Assembly (NCBI RefSeq): GCF_003987225.1
Contig: NZ_PIPX01000001.1
Span: 496,001-560,000 of the forward strand
Direction: 5' to 3'
Source of the DNA: Pseudidiomarina homiensis
GTDB lineage: Bacteria; Pseudomonadota; Gammaproteobacteria; Enterobacterales; Alteromonadaceae
DNA: 64,000 nt
Position numbers and translations under genes: made by a program. Below the pieces are notes generated by a model. The model was not told the origin of the DNA, ran no database searches, and was given only the letters and a program-made list of their open reading frames with translations. Positions 16,443 through 29,572 of this stretch are shown one piece after another (the stretch's first letter is position 1; each line of letters opens with the position of its first letter).

Positions 16443-18716
16443 ATGTTAAATAAAGCTCTAGAAATAACCCTAAACGATGCCTTTCGGATAGCGCGTGATC
16501 GTCGTCATGAGCTAATGACCGTAGAGCACCTTTTGCTAGCACTCCTAGATAATCCCGAAGCGTCGAAAGCTTTGCGTGCGTGCGGTCTCGAATTTACCAG
16601 GCTCAAACAAGAATTGTTGGCTTACATTGATCGCAGTACGCCGAGTTTCGACGTTGAAACAGCAGAAAGTGAAACCCAACCGACACTTGGTTTCCAGCGT
16701 GTTTTGCAACGCGCGGTATTTCATGTGCAGTCGTCAGGCAACAGTGAAGTGACGGGAGCAAATGTCTTAGTCGCTATTTTTAGCGAGCAGGAGTCACATG
16801 CTGTTTACTTATTGAATAAACACGACATCACTCGTTTAGATGTGGTGCATTTCCTGTCTCATGGACTGTCGAAGGTGGATGAGCCGATTATTCGTCAAGA
16901 CGAAGATGACACCGAGCAGCAAGAAGGCGTAACAGAAGAGCAGGAAAGCTATCTGAAACGTTTCTGCACCAACCTTAATGCCCGCGCGAAAGAAGGAAAA
17001 ATCGATCCGTTGATCGGTCGAGACCTTGAGTTAGAACGTTGTGTGCAGGTGCTATGCCGCCGACGTAAAAACAACCCGCTATTGGTTGGCGAAGCGGGCG
17101 TGGGGAAAACTGCGATTGCAGAAGGCCTCGCTTATCGCATCGTCAACAATGACGTGCCTGAAGTTATGGCTGATGCGACAATTTACTCGCTTGATATGGG
17201 TGGTTTGCTCGCCGGCACGAAATATCGTGGTGACTTTGAAAAACGTTTCAAAGCGCTGCTGAAAGAGGTCAAAGGGAAAACCCACGCAATACTGTTTATT
17301 GATGAAATCCATACGATTGTCGGCGCCGGTGCCGCGAGTGGCGGCGTTCTTGACGCATCCAATTTACTTAAACCGTTGCTAAGTAGTGGCGAGCTTAAAT
17401 GTATTGGCTCAACTACTTATAGCGAATTTAAAAATATTTTCGAAAAAGATCGTGCCTTGGTACGTCGCTTTCAAAAGATTGATATTACCGAACCTTCGGT
17501 GGACGACACCACGAAGATTCTTATGGGCTTGAAAGAGCGTTATGAAGCCCATCACGGCATTCGCTACACTCAACCTGCTATTCGTGCTGCGGCGGAACTC
17601 TCTGCGCGCTATATCAATGAACGTCACTTACCTGATAAGGCAATCGACGTCATCGATGAAGCAGGTGCGAGTCAACGTTTGGTGGCACCATCGAAGCGCA
17701 AAAAGACGATTAACGTAGGTGATATCGAGCAAATTATCGCGAAAATCGCCCGCATTCCTGAGCAAAGTGTTTCGCGTTCCGATCAGCAATTGCTTAAGCA
17801 GCTAGATCGTAATCTGAAACTTGTGGTTTTTGGTCAAGACCAAGCCATCGATCAACTTAGTGCAGCGATTCGCCTGTCACGCTCAGGCCTCGGTGCTGAG
17901 CATAAGCCAATTGGCTCGTTTTTGTTTGCAGGTCCAACCGGCGTAGGTAAAACCGAGATTACCCAACAGCTTGCCAAAGCACTTGGTATTGAATTCTTGC
18001 GCTTTGACATGTCGGAATACATGGAACGCCATGCCGTTAGCCGCTTAATAGGTGCACCACCGGGCTATGTTGGCTTTGATCAAGGTGGACTGTTAACCGA
18101 AGGTGTGATCAAACATCCGCACGCTGTGGTGCTGCTGGATGAAATCGAAAAAGCGCATAGCGATATCTACAATATTTTATTACAGGTCATGGATCACGGT
18201 ACCTTAACGGACAATAATGGCCGTAAAGCGGATTTCCGAAACGTGATTCTGGTGATGACCACCAATGCTGGTGTGCAAGAAACTGTGCGGCAGTCGATTG
18301 GCTTTAAACAACAGGATCATGCTCCCGATGCAATGTTAGAAATCAACCGAACCTTCAGTCCAGAGTTCCGTAATCGTCTGGATGGCACTGTTTGGTTTAA
18401 TCATTTGAGTCCCGAAGTCATTGCGCAGGTGGTTGATAAATTTGTGACGGAACTGCAAGCGCAACTGGATCGTAAACAGGTCACCTTAGAGCTAGACGAT
18501 GCGGCACGTGCTTGGTTGGCCGAGAAAGGCTACGACAAAGCTATGGGCGCACGCCCAATGGCGCGTGTGATTCAGGAGCATTTGAAGAAACCACTCGCCA
18601 ACGAGATTCTGTTTGGCAAGTTAACGCATGGTGGAGATGTTAGTGTTAGCGTCGAGGCCGATGCACTGACACTAAAAATTGCAGAGCGCGAAGCCCGTAG
18701 TTCAACTACGGGCTAA
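16443..18716 (+). CDS. clpA: ClpA, ATPase subunit of the ClpAP protease
   Basis: The 757-residue AAA+ unfoldase starts at the ATG at 16443 with GAGGAG 5 bases upstream; a GTG two codons earlier is less likely. It has a Clp-N domain (1-145) that binds ClpS, D1 with Walker A GEAGVGKT and Walker B ILFIDEIH, and D2 with Walker A GPTGVGKTE and Walker B VVLLDEIEKAH. The IGL-type ClpP-binding loop is expected in D2 (QSIGFKQQ near residue 617). It feeds substrates to ClpP, whose gene is not here. A hairpin covers its last codons. Confidence 0.96.
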   Translation: MLNKALEITLNDAFRIARDRRHELMTVEHLLLALLDNPEASKALRACGLEFTRLKQELLAYIDRSTPSFDVETAESETQPTLGFQRVLQRAVFHVQSSGNSEVTGANVLVAIFSEQESHAVYLLNKHDITRLDVVHFLSHGLSKVDEPIIRQDEDDTEQQEGVTEEQESYLKRFCTNLNARAKEGKIDPLIGRDLELERCVQVLCRRRKNNPLLVGEAGVGKTAIAEGLAYRIVNNDVPEVMADATIYSLDMGGLLAGTKYRGDFEKRFKALLKEVKGKTHAILFIDEIHTIVGAGAASGGVLDASNLLKPLLSSGELKCIGSTTYSEFKNIFEKDRALVRRFQKIDITEPSVDDTTKILMGLKERYEAHHGIRYTQPAIRAAAELSARYINERHLPDKAIDVIDEAGASQRLVAPSKRKKTINVGDIEQIIAKIARIPEQSVSRSDQQLLKQLDRNLKLVVFGQDQAIDQLSAAIRLSRSGLGAEHKPIGSFLFAGPTGVGKTEITQQLAKALGIEFLRFDMSEYMERHAVSRLIGAPPGYVGFDQGGLLTEGVIKHPHAVVLLDEIEKAHSDIYNILLQVMDHGTLTDNNGRKADFRNVILVMTTNAGVQETVRQSIGFKQQDHAPDAMLEINRTFSPEFRNRLDGTVWFNHLSPEVIAQVVDKFVTELQAQLDRKQVTLELDDAARAWLAEKGYDKAMGARPMARVIQEHLKKPLANEILFGKLTHGGDVSVSVEADALTLKIAEREARSSTTG
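18692..18714 (+). other. Hairpin at the end of clpA
   Basis: AGCCCGTAG and CTACGGGCT form a perfect 9-base stem around the loop TTCAA, overlapping the clpA stop codon. No T-tract follows on either strand, so it is not a standard intrinsic terminator; it may stabilise the 3' end of the mRNA. Confidence 0.5.
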
Positions 18717-18729
18717 GGGCAGGCGCGAT

Positions 18730-18948
<219 letters not shown>

Positions 18949-19007
18949 TCAAATCCTCGATTTTTTGCTAAGCTCGGAAAAAGTGGTCAGAATTCTAGCT
19001 GTTTTTA

Positions 19008-19729
19008 CTACAAATTACCACTCGATTTGTGGTTTAGCACTCGCGGCTTCCAGAAATCTGGCGAAACGCTTCTCTGGTTTTCTCTAAAGTGGCGTACTAA
19101 GTACAAGAATTGTGCTCGTGGCATCTCGATCTGACCAAGCGATACTAAATGTGCGTTGGGGACTTGGGCATCGAGTAACTTACCTCCGGCGGCAAAAAAG
19201 TTTTCTGCGAAGCTTAAAAAAGCCAGCTTTGAAGCGTTGGCACTGCAATGAAACATACTTTCACCGCAAAAGATCCCATCGATAGCCACTCCGTACATAC
19301 CACCAACAAGCGTTGTTTGGTCCCATACTTCGACAGAGTGCGCATATCCCAGTGCGTGCAGTTGTAAATAAGCATCTTGCATTGCCGCCGTGATCCAGGT
19401 GCCTTCTTGACTCGCATGAACTTCTGCGCAGCGCCGAATCACGCCTGCGAAATCATGATTCAGGGTTACTCGCAGCGGCGTGCGGCGACGGAAACGACGC
19501 ATCGAACGGCTTTCATGAAGACTTGCGGGGGTGAAGAGGGCTCTCGGATCAGGACTCCACCATAACGGCGGGTCATCATCGGTAAACCAAGGAAAAATCC
19601 CATTACGATAGGCATTCAGTAGGCGTGCGACACTCAGGTCGCCGCCAACGGCAAGCAAGCCATTAGGTTCTCGCAGCGCAAGTTCTGCCGGTGGAAAGCT
19701 GGTGTCTTGCGCGGCGAGACGATAAACCA

Positions 19730-19730
<1 letters not shown>
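19008..19730 (-). CDS. aat: Leucyl/phenylalanyl-tRNA-protein transferase
   Basis: The 240-residue cytosolic enzyme moves Leu or Phe from aminoacyl-tRNA to N-terminal Arg or Lys of proteins, marking them for ClpS-ClpAP. Signatures include FPPAELALREPNGLLAVGGD near the N-terminus, GIFPWF, WWSPDPRAL and the GGMYGVAIDGIFCGESMFH core. Its ATG shares one base with the trxB stop (TAATG), so the two are coupled. Aat, ClpS and ClpA lie within 4 kb of each other. Confidence 0.95.
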
Positions 19731-20707
<977 letters not shown>

Positions 20708-20780
20708 TTAACAATTAAATTTGTGATGTGTGCATCAATACATTGGGGTTGATTGTATGGATTACAACGACCACAAACAA

Positions 20781-20807
20781 GAGACCCGCAACAAATGTGC
20801 GGGTCTC
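20781..20807 (-). terminator. Terminator downstream of ald
   Basis: GAGACCCGCA and TGCGGGTCTC form a perfect 10-base stem around a 7-base loop, 23 bases past the ald stop. The downstream side on the minus strand is only mildly T-rich (TTGTTTG). Confidence 0.75.
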
Positions 20808-20829
20808 AAAAGCGGGGTGAACTGTAAAC

Positions 20830-21957
20830 TTAGCTGCGAATAGCTTCAAGCGGATCTTGATAGTCCAAGCCCAGCTTTTCGCCCAAGTCGTCGTGCACTG
20901 CTTTGTAGGTAATTTTACCTTTGTGCATGTTCAAACCGTTGCGCAAGTGTTCGTTGTTTTCCATCGCTTTCAAACCATGGTTTGCCAAGGCTAACCCGAA
21001 CGGTAGGGTGGCGTTGTTCAAGGCAATGGTTGAGGTGCGAGCAACACCACCTGGCATGTTGGCGACACAGTAGTGAACGATGTCGTCAACAACATAAGTC
21101 GGTTCTTGGTGCGTCGTTGCTTTTGACGTCTCGAAACAACCGCCTTGGTCGATGGCAACGTCAACCACAACTGAACCTGGTTTCATGTTCTTCAAGTGTT
21201 CACGCGTTAACAGCTTAGGCGCAGCTGCGCCTGGGATTAATACTGCCCCTACAACAAGGTCGGCTTCGCGCGAGAATTTATCAACAGCATCTACAGTTGA
21301 GTAAATGGTTTTAACACGACCCGCAAAAATGTCATCTAGTTGGCGTAAACGCGGCAGTGAGCGATCCAAAATAGTTACGTCTGCACCCATACCGACCGCC
21401 ATTTTGGCTGCTTGGGTACCAACAACACCACCGCCGATGACCAATACTTTACCTGGTTCAACACCTGGTACGCCGCCCAAGAGGACGCCGCTACCGCCGT
21501 TGGCTTTTTCCAAATTGTGCGCACCTGCTTGAATTGACATGCGGCCAGCAACTTCGCTCATCGGTGCCAACAGTGGTAGTCCACCATTACGGTCAGTGAC
21601 CGTTTCATAAGCAATAGCAGTAACGCCAGCTTTGCCCAACAAATCGGTTTGGGTTGGATCTGGCGCAAGGTGCAAATAGGTGTAGAGAATCTGGCCTTCA
21701 CGCAATTGTACGCATTCATTTGGCTGTGGCTCTTTCACTTTGATGATCATTTCTGCTTTAGCAAAAATCTCAGCTGGATCATCAACAATGGTTGCACCGG
21801 CAAGCTCATAATCTTCGTTGGTAAAACCGATGGCCGCACCACCGTTGTTTTCAACGAGTACGTCGTGGCCATGTGCAACATATTCACGCACTGCAGCAGG
21901 GGTTAGACCGATACGATACTCGTGGTTTTTAATTTCTTTAGGTACACCAATTAGCAT
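20830..21957 (-). CDS. ald: Alanine dehydrogenase
   Basis: The 375-residue cytosolic enzyme converts L-alanine to pyruvate and ammonia with NAD. It starts with the family hallmark [20 protein letters not shown], has the VKEPQPNE region with the pyruvate-binding lysine, and a NAD-binding [20 protein letters not shown] Rossmann motif near residue 173. It is divergent from an Lrp-family regulator, the common arrangement for alanine-responsive control. A palindrome in the shared gap is a candidate operator. Confidence 0.96.
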   Translation of the reverse strand: MLIGVPKEIKNHEYRIGLTPAAVREYVAHGHDVLVENNGGAAIGFTNEDYELAGATIVDDPAEIFAKAEMIIKVKEPQPNECVQLREGQILYTYLHLAPDPTQTDLLGKAGVTAIAYETVTDRNGGLPLLAPMSEVAGRMSIQAGAHNLEKANGGSGVLLGGVPGVEPGKVLVIGGGVVGTQAAKMAVGMGADVTILDRSLPRLRQLDDIFAGRVKTIYSTVDAVDKFSREADLVVGAVLIPGAAAPKLLTREHLKNMKPGSVVVDVAIDQGGCFETSKATTHQEPTYVVDDIVHYCVANMPGGVARTSTIALNNATLPFGLALANHGLKAMENNEHLRNGLNMHKGKITYKAVHDDLGEKLGLDYQDPLEAIRS

Positions 21958-22053
21958 GACTTCATTCCCGTTAAGGTTGGCGGTTTCACATTAGGATTTA
22001 CGGCGAGCATTATAGGCGAAACCGCTTCCGTGTTTCGTACTTTTTTTTATGCC

Positions 22054-22066
22054 ATATACCGTATAT
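22054..22066. promoter_or_regulatory. Palindrome in the ald-lrp gap, overlapping a TATAAT box
   Basis: ATATAC and GTATAT are perfect inverted arms around a single C. The right arm overlaps a TATAAT sequence (22064-22069) that suits a -10 box for the lrp gene starting at 22102. This could be the binding site of the encoded Lrp-family regulator; no good -35 box was identified. Confidence 0.45.
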
Positions 22067-22101
22067 AATTCGGTGCAAATAAACATAAAGCGTGAAAAAA
22101 C

Positions 22102-22593
22102 ATGTTTAATGCCGAAGAACCCGTACGAATCACTATTGACAGAATTGACCGTAAAATATTAAAGCTGCTGCAAGACGACGGCCGTTTATCAAACGTTGCT
22201 TTAGCACAACGCGTAGGGCTGAGCGCATCGGCGTGTAATGAACGCGTCCGCAAGCTCGAACAAGAAGGGGTGATTGAAAGTTACCATGCGCGGATCAACC
22301 CCAGTAAGCTTGGTGCTAACCTCATGGTCTTCGTCGAAATAACCCTAACGCGAACCTCTTCAGACTCTTTTGCGGAATTTAGTGACGCGGTACGTAAAAC
22401 ACCAGAGATTCTGGAGTGTCACTTGGTTGCTGGCGATTTTGATTTTCTTATCAAGGCCCGCGTGCCAGACATGCCTTCGTACCGCAAGCTCCTAGGGGAA
22501 ACCTTGCTCACGATGCCAGGGGTGAACGAATCAAGAACCTATGTCGTCATGGAAGAAGTCAAAAACGATAATAAAGTTCTTATAAAAGGTTAG
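22102..22593 (+). CDS. lrp: Lrp/AsnC family transcriptional regulator
   Basis: The 163-residue protein has an N-terminal winged helix-turn-helix (residues about 10-60: IDRKILKLLQDDGRLSN, RVGLSASACNERVRKLE) and a C-terminal RAM domain that binds amino acids (residues about 75-155, VEITLTRTS, LVAGDFDFLIKARV). It is encoded between divergent ald and ftsK, the same lrp-ftsK-lolA order as in E. coli, so it is probably the Lrp ortholog. Control of ald in response to alanine or leucine is inferred from the arrangement. Confidence 0.92.
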   Translation: MFNAEEPVRITIDRIDRKILKLLQDDGRLSNVALAQRVGLSASACNERVRKLEQEGVIESYHARINPSKLGANLMVFVEITLTRTSSDSFAEFSDAVRKTPEILECHLVAGDFDFLIKARVPDMPSYRKLLGETLLTMPGVNESRTYVVMEEVKNDNKVLIKG

Positions 22594-22696
22594 CAAAAGG
22601 CTCGTAAAACTGCTGAACATAACGCGCTGACACGCTACACTAGAAACAGTTCAACTAACACGATAAGAACAAGAACGACGCTAACAGGGAAACGAC

Positions 22697-22744
22697 ATGC
22701 ATAAGATACGTGTTTACATGATGCAAACGCTGGGTGGCCTATGA
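22697..22744 (+). CDS. Putative 15-codon leader ORF coupled to ftsK
   Basis: An ATG preceded by CAGGGAAA opens a frame coding [15 protein letters not shown], whose TGA stop overlaps the ftsK ATG (ATGA). The ftsK frame has an in-frame TAA 13 codons upstream, so ftsK cannot start earlier and has no good ribosome-binding site of its own. Translation of ftsK may depend on this leader. No homologue is known to me; it could be chance. Confidence 0.4.
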   Translation: MHKIRVYMMQTLGGL

Positions 22745-25146
22745 GTGGTGCTCAACGCGTTTTAGAAGTAGGCCTCATCCTCTGCGGAGCGTTTGCCATT
22801 TTCTTGTTTTTGGCATTAGTCAGCTTCAATCCGGCCGACCCAAGCTGGTCGCAAACAGGGTACCAAGGCACGATTGAAAATGCCGCCGGCGCAATTGGAG
22901 CGTGGTTTGCTGACGCTCTGTTATTCGCTTTTGGTTTTGTTGCCTACGCCATTCCATTTGGCTTGGCGGGCTTAGGCTACGTCATGTTCCGCCAACCGCA
23001 TCGGTTATTGGAACTTGATTACCTTGCGCTTGGCTTGCGCCTGATCGGACTCATACTTACGTTGGTCGGAGCGTCAGCACTCGCGTCGCTTAATTTTGCT
23101 GCATTGTATTCTTTTTCTGCTGGTGGTGTTGTTGGCGATGTTATCAGTAGTTCGTTGCTGCCGTATTTCAACCTGATCGGCACGACTTTATTGTTGCTTA
23201 CATTTTTATGCACTGGACTTACGCTCGTAACAGGTATTTCATGGGTTTGGCTGGCGGATAAGCTCGGCGAATGGAGTATTCGTGGCACGTTATGGCTGTT
23301 CAATAAGCTCAGAACACAAATTGGCCAGTGGCAAGGTGATAAAGAAGCTAAGGTCTCAGGTGATGTTAAAGCGGCCGCTTTAGAAGATGGTAAAACGCGG
23401 GGGCAGAGCAAGGCGAGCGCTCTCAAATCGTTACCAGCGACTGAACGACATGATCGGCAAGAGCCTGATATCGATTTAGATTTGAGCATTAGTACCGACG
23501 AACCCGAGCCAGACTTAGGGCTATTTGGTGAACCTGACGTTGCTGAAGACGACGCTGTTGAGGTTAAACCTGCGACAAAGCAAAAGTCGAATAATTCAAT
23601 GCAGGCGTTAGCGGACGATGATGAAGAAGCAGCAACACGCCAGCCAATGTTAGATCCACTACCGTCGATCGCATTGCTCGATAAACCGGCACAAACAGGG
23701 AACCCGCTCACGCCCGCAGAGCTCGACCAAATAAGCCAAACCGTTGAAGCGGTATTGCAAGACTTTGGCGTCGAAGTGAAGGTTGCAAACGTGCAACCCG
23801 GCCCGGTGATCACCAGGTTTGAGCTCGATTTAGCCCCTGGGGTAAAAGTCTCAAAAATATCTAATCTCGATAAAGATATTGCGCGCTCGCTGTCGGCGAT
23901 ATCCGTTCGCGTGGTTGAGGTTATTCCCGGTAAGTCGTATGTCGGACTCGAATTACCGAATAAGAGCCGAGAAACTGTTTTCTTTAGCGATGTGATTGCC
24001 TGTGACGCTTTTCAACAAAGCCAGTCACCGCTCACAATGGTATTAGGTAAGGGCATCTCGGGCCAACCGGTGATTGTTGACTTGGCGAAGATGCCGCACT
24101 TGTTGGTGGCCGGTACGACCGGTTCGGGTAAATCCGTTGGCGTCAACGTCATGATTCTGAGCTTACTCTATAAGAGCACGCCGGAAGAAGTGCGTTTAAT
24201 CATGATCGACCCGAAAATGCTTGAACTCTCGGTTTATGAAGGTATCCCGCACTTATTAACCGAGGTGGTGACCGACATGAAAGATGCAGCTAATGCACTA
24301 CGTTGGTGCGTTGGTGAAATGGAGCGTCGCTACAAGTTAATGTCGGCCCTTGGTGTGCGTAATCTGAAAGGTTATAACGCCAAAGTTGCTGACGCCCGCA
24401 ATAGCGGTGAACCGTTGCGGGACCCATTGTGGAAACCGGGCGACTCAATGGATGAGTTACCGCCGTACTTGGAAACCTTACCTAGCATCGTCGTGGTTAT
24501 TGATGAGTTCGCCGACATGATGATGATCGTCGGTAAGAAAGTTGAAGAACTCATTGCGCGTATCGCGCAAAAAGCACGAGCCGCTGGTATTCACCTTGTG
24601 CTCGCAACGCAACGTCCGTCGGTTGACGTTATTACCGGCTTGATCAAGGCCAATATTCCAACCCGCATTGCGTTTCAAGTACAGTCGAAGATCGATTCGC
24701 GTACCATTCTTGATCAACCCGGTGCTGACCAGCTGTTGGGGCAGGGTGATATGCTTTATTTACCGCCCGGCAGTGGCGTTCCAACGCGGGTGCATGGCGC
24801 TTTTGTTGATGATCACGAAGTACATGCAGTGGTGGCGGATTGGAAGAAGCGCGGCAAGCCAAACTATCTTGATGAAATTCTTAACGGTGACCCGTCAGAG
24901 GATGCGCTGCTTCCGGGCGAAAGTCTGGAAGATGACGATGCTGAAAGTGACCCACTTTACGACGAGGCCGTCGCATTTGTGACGGAAACACAGCGGGTTT
25001 CCGTTTCCAGTGTGCAACGCAAATTCAGAATTGGTTACAATCGCGCCGCGCGTATCGTTGAACAAATGGAACACAGTGGTGTCGTTAGTAGTGCGGCAAG
25101 CAACGGCCAACGTGATGTGTTGGCGCCGCGTCCGCCCCGCGATTAA
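22741..25146 (+). CDS. ftsK: DNA translocase FtsK
   Basis: The 801-residue protein links septum formation with chromosome dimer resolution. Four N-terminal membrane helices (about 10-170) anchor it at the septum. A short acidic linker (about 200-310) leads to the RecA-like motor with Walker A GTTGSGKS (458-465) and an ATPase core ending near 720. A C-terminal winged-helix gamma domain (about 735-795, [23 protein letters not shown]) reads KOPS sequences and activates XerD. The linker is far shorter than in E. coli (1329 residues). It is followed by lolA at 22 bases. Confidence 0.96.
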   Translation: MSGAQRVLEVGLILCGAFAIFLFLALVSFNPADPSWSQTGYQGTIENAAGAIGAWFADALLFAFGFVAYAIPFGLAGLGYVMFRQPHRLLELDYLALGLRLIGLILTLVGASALASLNFAALYSFSAGGVVGDVISSSLLPYFNLIGTTLLLLTFLCTGLTLVTGISWVWLADKLGEWSIRGTLWLFNKLRTQIGQWQGDKEAKVSGDVKAAALEDGKTRGQSKASALKSLPATERHDRQEPDIDLDLSISTDEPEPDLGLFGEPDVAEDDAVEVKPATKQKSNNSMQALADDDEEAATRQPMLDPLPSIALLDKPAQTGNPLTPAELDQISQTVEAVLQDFGVEVKVANVQPGPVITRFELDLAPGVKVSKISNLDKDIARSLSAISVRVVEVIPGKSYVGLELPNKSRETVFFSDVIACDAFQQSQSPLTMVLGKGISGQPVIVDLAKMPHLLVAGTTGSGKSVGVNVMILSLLYKSTPEEVRLIMIDPKMLELSVYEGIPHLLTEVVTDMKDAANALRWCVGEMERRYKLMSALGVRNLKGYNAKVADARNSGEPLRDPLWKPGDSMDELPPYLETLPSIVVVIDEFADMMMIVGKKVEELIARIAQKARAAGIHLVLATQRPSVDVITGLIKANIPTRIAFQVQSKIDSRTILDQPGADQLLGQGDMLYLPPGSGVPTRVHGAFVDDHEVHAVVADWKKRGKPNYLDEILNGDPSEDALLPGESLEDDDAESDPLYDEAVAFVTETQRVSVSSVQRKFRIGYNRAARIVEQMEHSGVVSSAASNGQRDVLAPRPPRD

Positions 25147-25168
25147 CATTGATAAAAAAGGGTCAAGT

Positions 25169-25810
25169 ATGACGTTACAACGCAGCTTCATTGCTACAGC
25201 CATTGCAGTTTTCGCTTTCAGCTCAAATGCGATGGCACTAGATGCCAAAAGCGAACTGCAAGAACTGTTGGCGCCGATTAGTACGTTGCAAGCCGAGTTT
25301 CAGCAACATGTGTTGGATGCCAACGGAGACTTAGTGCAAGAGCTTAAGGGCGCACTGGCGTTGGCAAGACCGAATAAATTTTATTGGCATAGCGATGCAC
25401 CGGATGAGCTCATTTTGGTCGCCGACGGACAAGCGGTGTATTACTACGACCCATTTGTTGAACAAGTCACGATTAGCGCGCAGAGTGAGGCAGCAAACCA
25501 AAGCCCCTTTTTATTGCTGTTAGATGCTGAAGCAAGTGCTTGGGCTGACTATGAAGTGAGTAATGAGGGGTTAAGTTTTCAATTGCAGCCGACCGCAAAC
25601 GCTACGCAGCAGCAAAGCCTACAAGTGAACTTTGTCGCCAAGGAAGAGCAACCTGCGCAACTCAATGAGTTAATTCTTGATGATGGGCAAGGGCAAATCA
25701 CGCGAATCCAATTACGCGATGTAAAGACCAATGTAGCCTTACCTTACACGACTTTTAGTTTTCAGATCCCTGAAAACGCCGTGGTCGACGACCAACGATC
25801 AACCCAGTAA
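25169..25810 (+). CDS. lolA: Outer-membrane lipoprotein carrier LolA
   Basis: I start the 213-residue protein at the ATG at 25169, with AAAAAAGGG upstream and a proper signal peptide (cut after SNAMA); the frame is open further upstream inside ftsK. LolA takes lipoproteins from LolCDE and carries them across the periplasm to LolB. The mature protein shows the family pattern: early LQAEFQQHVLDANGD, RPNKFYWHSDAPDE and VYYYDPFVEQVTI. It stands between ftsK and rarA, as in E. coli. Confidence 0.93.
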   Translation: MTLQRSFIATAIAVFAFSSNAMALDAKSELQELLAPISTLQAEFQQHVLDANGDLVQELKGALALARPNKFYWHSDAPDELILVADGQAVYYYDPFVEQVTISAQSEAANQSPFLLLLDAEASAWADYEVSNEGLSFQLQPTANATQQQSLQVNFVAKEEQPAQLNELILDDGQGQITRIQLRDVKTNVALPYTTFSFQIPENAVVDDQRSTQ

Positions 25811-25819
25811 GAGGGGCGC

Positions 25820-27149
25820 GTGGCTAACCAAAGTTTCGATTTTGCTCCCGATTTCCGTCCTCTAGCGGCCCGCATGCGGCCGCTGACGCTGAACGATTAC
25901 GTCGGTCAGGAACAACTTCTCGGCGCAGGGAAACCGCTGCGTGATGCTATCGAACGTGGCCAACTGCACTCGATGATCCTCTGGGGCCCGCCCGGCACTG
26001 GCAAAACCACGTTGGCCGAAATTATTGCGCAATCAGGCGCCGCGGCCATCGAGCGTGTTAGCGCTGTAACCTCTGGCGTGAAAGACATCCGCGCAGCAAT
26101 TGCGAAAGCCAAAGAAAATCAACAACAAGGCCAAAGAACCTTGTTGTTTGTCGACGAAGTTCATCGTTTTAATAAAAGCCAACAAGATGCATTTTTGCCG
26201 CATATTGAAGACGGTACTGTGGTGTTTATTGGTGCAACGACTGAGAACCCAGCGTTTGAGCTCAATGGTGCATTACTTTCTCGCGCTCGCGTTTATCGGC
26301 TCAAGGCGCTTGATGAGAGCGCCATCACGAAACTGCTACAGTTGGCCCTAACCGACAACGACCGAGGGCTTGGTGACCGTCAGATCACGCTCACCCAGCC
26401 GGCGCTTGATTACTTGGTCCACGCGGCTGGTGGTGACGCCCGAAGAGCATTAAATTATCTAGAAATCAGCGCTGACACCGTTGGTAACGGCGAGACCCTT
26501 GAACGGGAAATGGTGGTTGAGGCCATAGGTGGCCGACAAGCTGGTTTCGATAAGCAAGGTGACGTTTACTATGACTTACTATCCGCTCTGCATAAATCGG
26601 TGCGGGGTTCTTCGGCCGATGGCGCTTTGTATTGGTATGCGCGAATTTTGCACGGCGGCGGCGATCCACTGATTGCTGCGCGCCGTCTGTTAGCTATCGC
26701 GTCAGAAGACATAGGCAATGCTGACCCTCGTGCATTGCAGCTTGCGCTCAACGCTTGGGATACCTTTCACCGGGTCGGTCCAGCCGAGGGCGAGCGCGCG
26801 ATTGCGCAAGCATTGGTGTATTGTGCGTTGGCGCCGAAAAGCAATGCGCTTTATCGCGCTTTCGGGGCAGCGAAAAAGCTTGCGGCGGAGCATCCTGATG
26901 CACAGGTTCCACATCATCTGCGCAACGCGCCCACCAACGTTCACAAGCAAGAAGGTTTTGGTGAGGACTATCGTTACGCCCACGATTACCCCAATGCTGT
27001 GGTGGCAGGCGAGCGCTATCTGCCGTCGGAATTAGGCTCAACTGTCCTGTACGAACCAAGCGAGCGCGGATTAGAACAACAATTGAAAGCGAAGCTTGAG
27101 TGGTTAAAACAACAAGACCAACAAAGTAATTGGCAACGGGGTAAGGATA

Positions 27150-27157
<8 letters not shown>
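25820..27157 (+). CDS. rarA: Replication-associated recombination protein RarA (MgsA)
   Basis: The 445-residue AAA+ ATPase starts at GTG behind GAGGGG. It acts at stalled or gapped replication forks and contacts SSB. Motifs are [16 protein letters not shown] near residue 20, Walker [10 protein letters not shown], Walker [21 protein letters not shown] and sensor [10 protein letters not shown]. The C-terminal tetramerisation domain follows. Its last 8 bases overlap crcB. Confidence 0.96.
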
Positions 27158-28833
<1,676 letters not shown>

Positions 28834-28836
28834 GGC

Positions 28837-29166
28837 TCAAATACATTTCGCCGGTTTTGGCAAGCCCGCAATGCGCGTGGCTTGCTTCGCCGGGCCTTTC
28901 GGAAATAATCGATACAAATAACGACTATTGGCTTTATCCGGACCAAGTCGTTGGCCTATGGCCTTGACTAAGACTCGCATAGCTGGACTCGTATCAAATT
29001 CTCGATAAAAATCTCGGACAAAGTTCACCACTTCCCAGTGAGCTTCCGTTAACGTGATTCCTTCCAAGCTGGCAATATACTCGGCAAGCTCTGGACTCCA
29101 ATCCGAGAAATTCGCAAGGTACTCGTGCTTGTCAGTAGCATAGCTACGGCCATTAAACTCAAACAT
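28837..29166 (-). CDS. tusE: Sulfur-relay protein TusE (DsrC family)
   Basis: The 109-residue protein ends in GLPKPAKCI, with the invariant penultimate Cys108 that accepts persulfide sulfur from TusBCD and passes it to MnmA for 2-thiouridine at the wobble base. Other family features are [21 protein letters not shown] and [16 protein letters not shown]. It is the last gene of yccA-tusDCBE; its start overlaps the tusB-like gene by 8 bases. Confidence 0.93.
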   Translation of the reverse strand: MFEFNGRSYATDKHEYLANFSDWSPELAEYIASLEGITLTEAHWEVVNFVRDFYREFDTSPAMRVLVKAIGQRLGPDKANSRYLYRLFPKGPAKQATRIAGLPKPAKCI

Positions 29167-29527
29167 GATTGGATTTACTCGCGTTTGCTAAGCCGACGTA
29201 GCTCACTGGCTGCGCATCCAGGGTCATCGCGACCCAACTTGCATCATTTAACTGCATCACAAAGGGGGGCAGCGCCTCAGCGCTATCGTCATGCAGCTCA
29301 AGTTCAGTCTGCAATACATAAGCAGGATAAGGGAATTCATCCAGTAGCTCAGGTGTTACCAACAGTTGCTCGAGCGCCTGCTCGGTAAAAATAGCCGTCA
29401 GATCTTGGCCTTGTGCGGTACTGACTAACAAGGCTTGATCGGCGTCTGAGAGTGGCCACGAACGGATGTAATAAAGAGCTCGTGGTGCGGGCAGGTCTTC
29501 ATTAAGCAAAGTATCGTTACTGTTCAT
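29159..29527 (-). CDS. tusB: Divergent TusB-like sulfur-relay subunit
   Basis: The 122-residue protein lies between tusC and tusE, where TusB belongs. Similarity to TusB/DsrH is weak: [17 protein letters not shown] resembles the LHTLxRSPW start and the C-terminal [16 protein letters not shown] resembles the DFVRLTVKH end. It has about 25 extra residues and no Cys, which is also the case in many TusB. It would be the structural beta subunit of the TusBCD hexamer. Position supports the call more than sequence. Confidence 0.6.
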   Translation of the reverse strand: MNSNDTLLNEDLPAPRALYYIRSWPLSDADQALLVSTAQGQDLTAIFTEQALEQLLVTPELLDEFPYPAYVLQTELELHDDSAEALPPFVMQLNDASWVAMTLDAQPVSYVGLANASKSNHV

Positions 29528-29572
29528 GAGCTACCTTCATTATTTTGCCGTAGTGCGTTTGCTGGCCAAGCA

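Noticed and set aside
18692-18714. Intrinsic terminator for clpA
   Set aside because: The stem is good but no T-tract follows on either strand, so I list it only as a hairpin.
23019-23813. 264-codon open frame on the minus strand inside ftsK
   Set aside because: It is the antisense of the ftsK membrane and linker region, with a Ser-rich low-complexity product and no ribosome-binding site; FtsK is clearly the coding strand.
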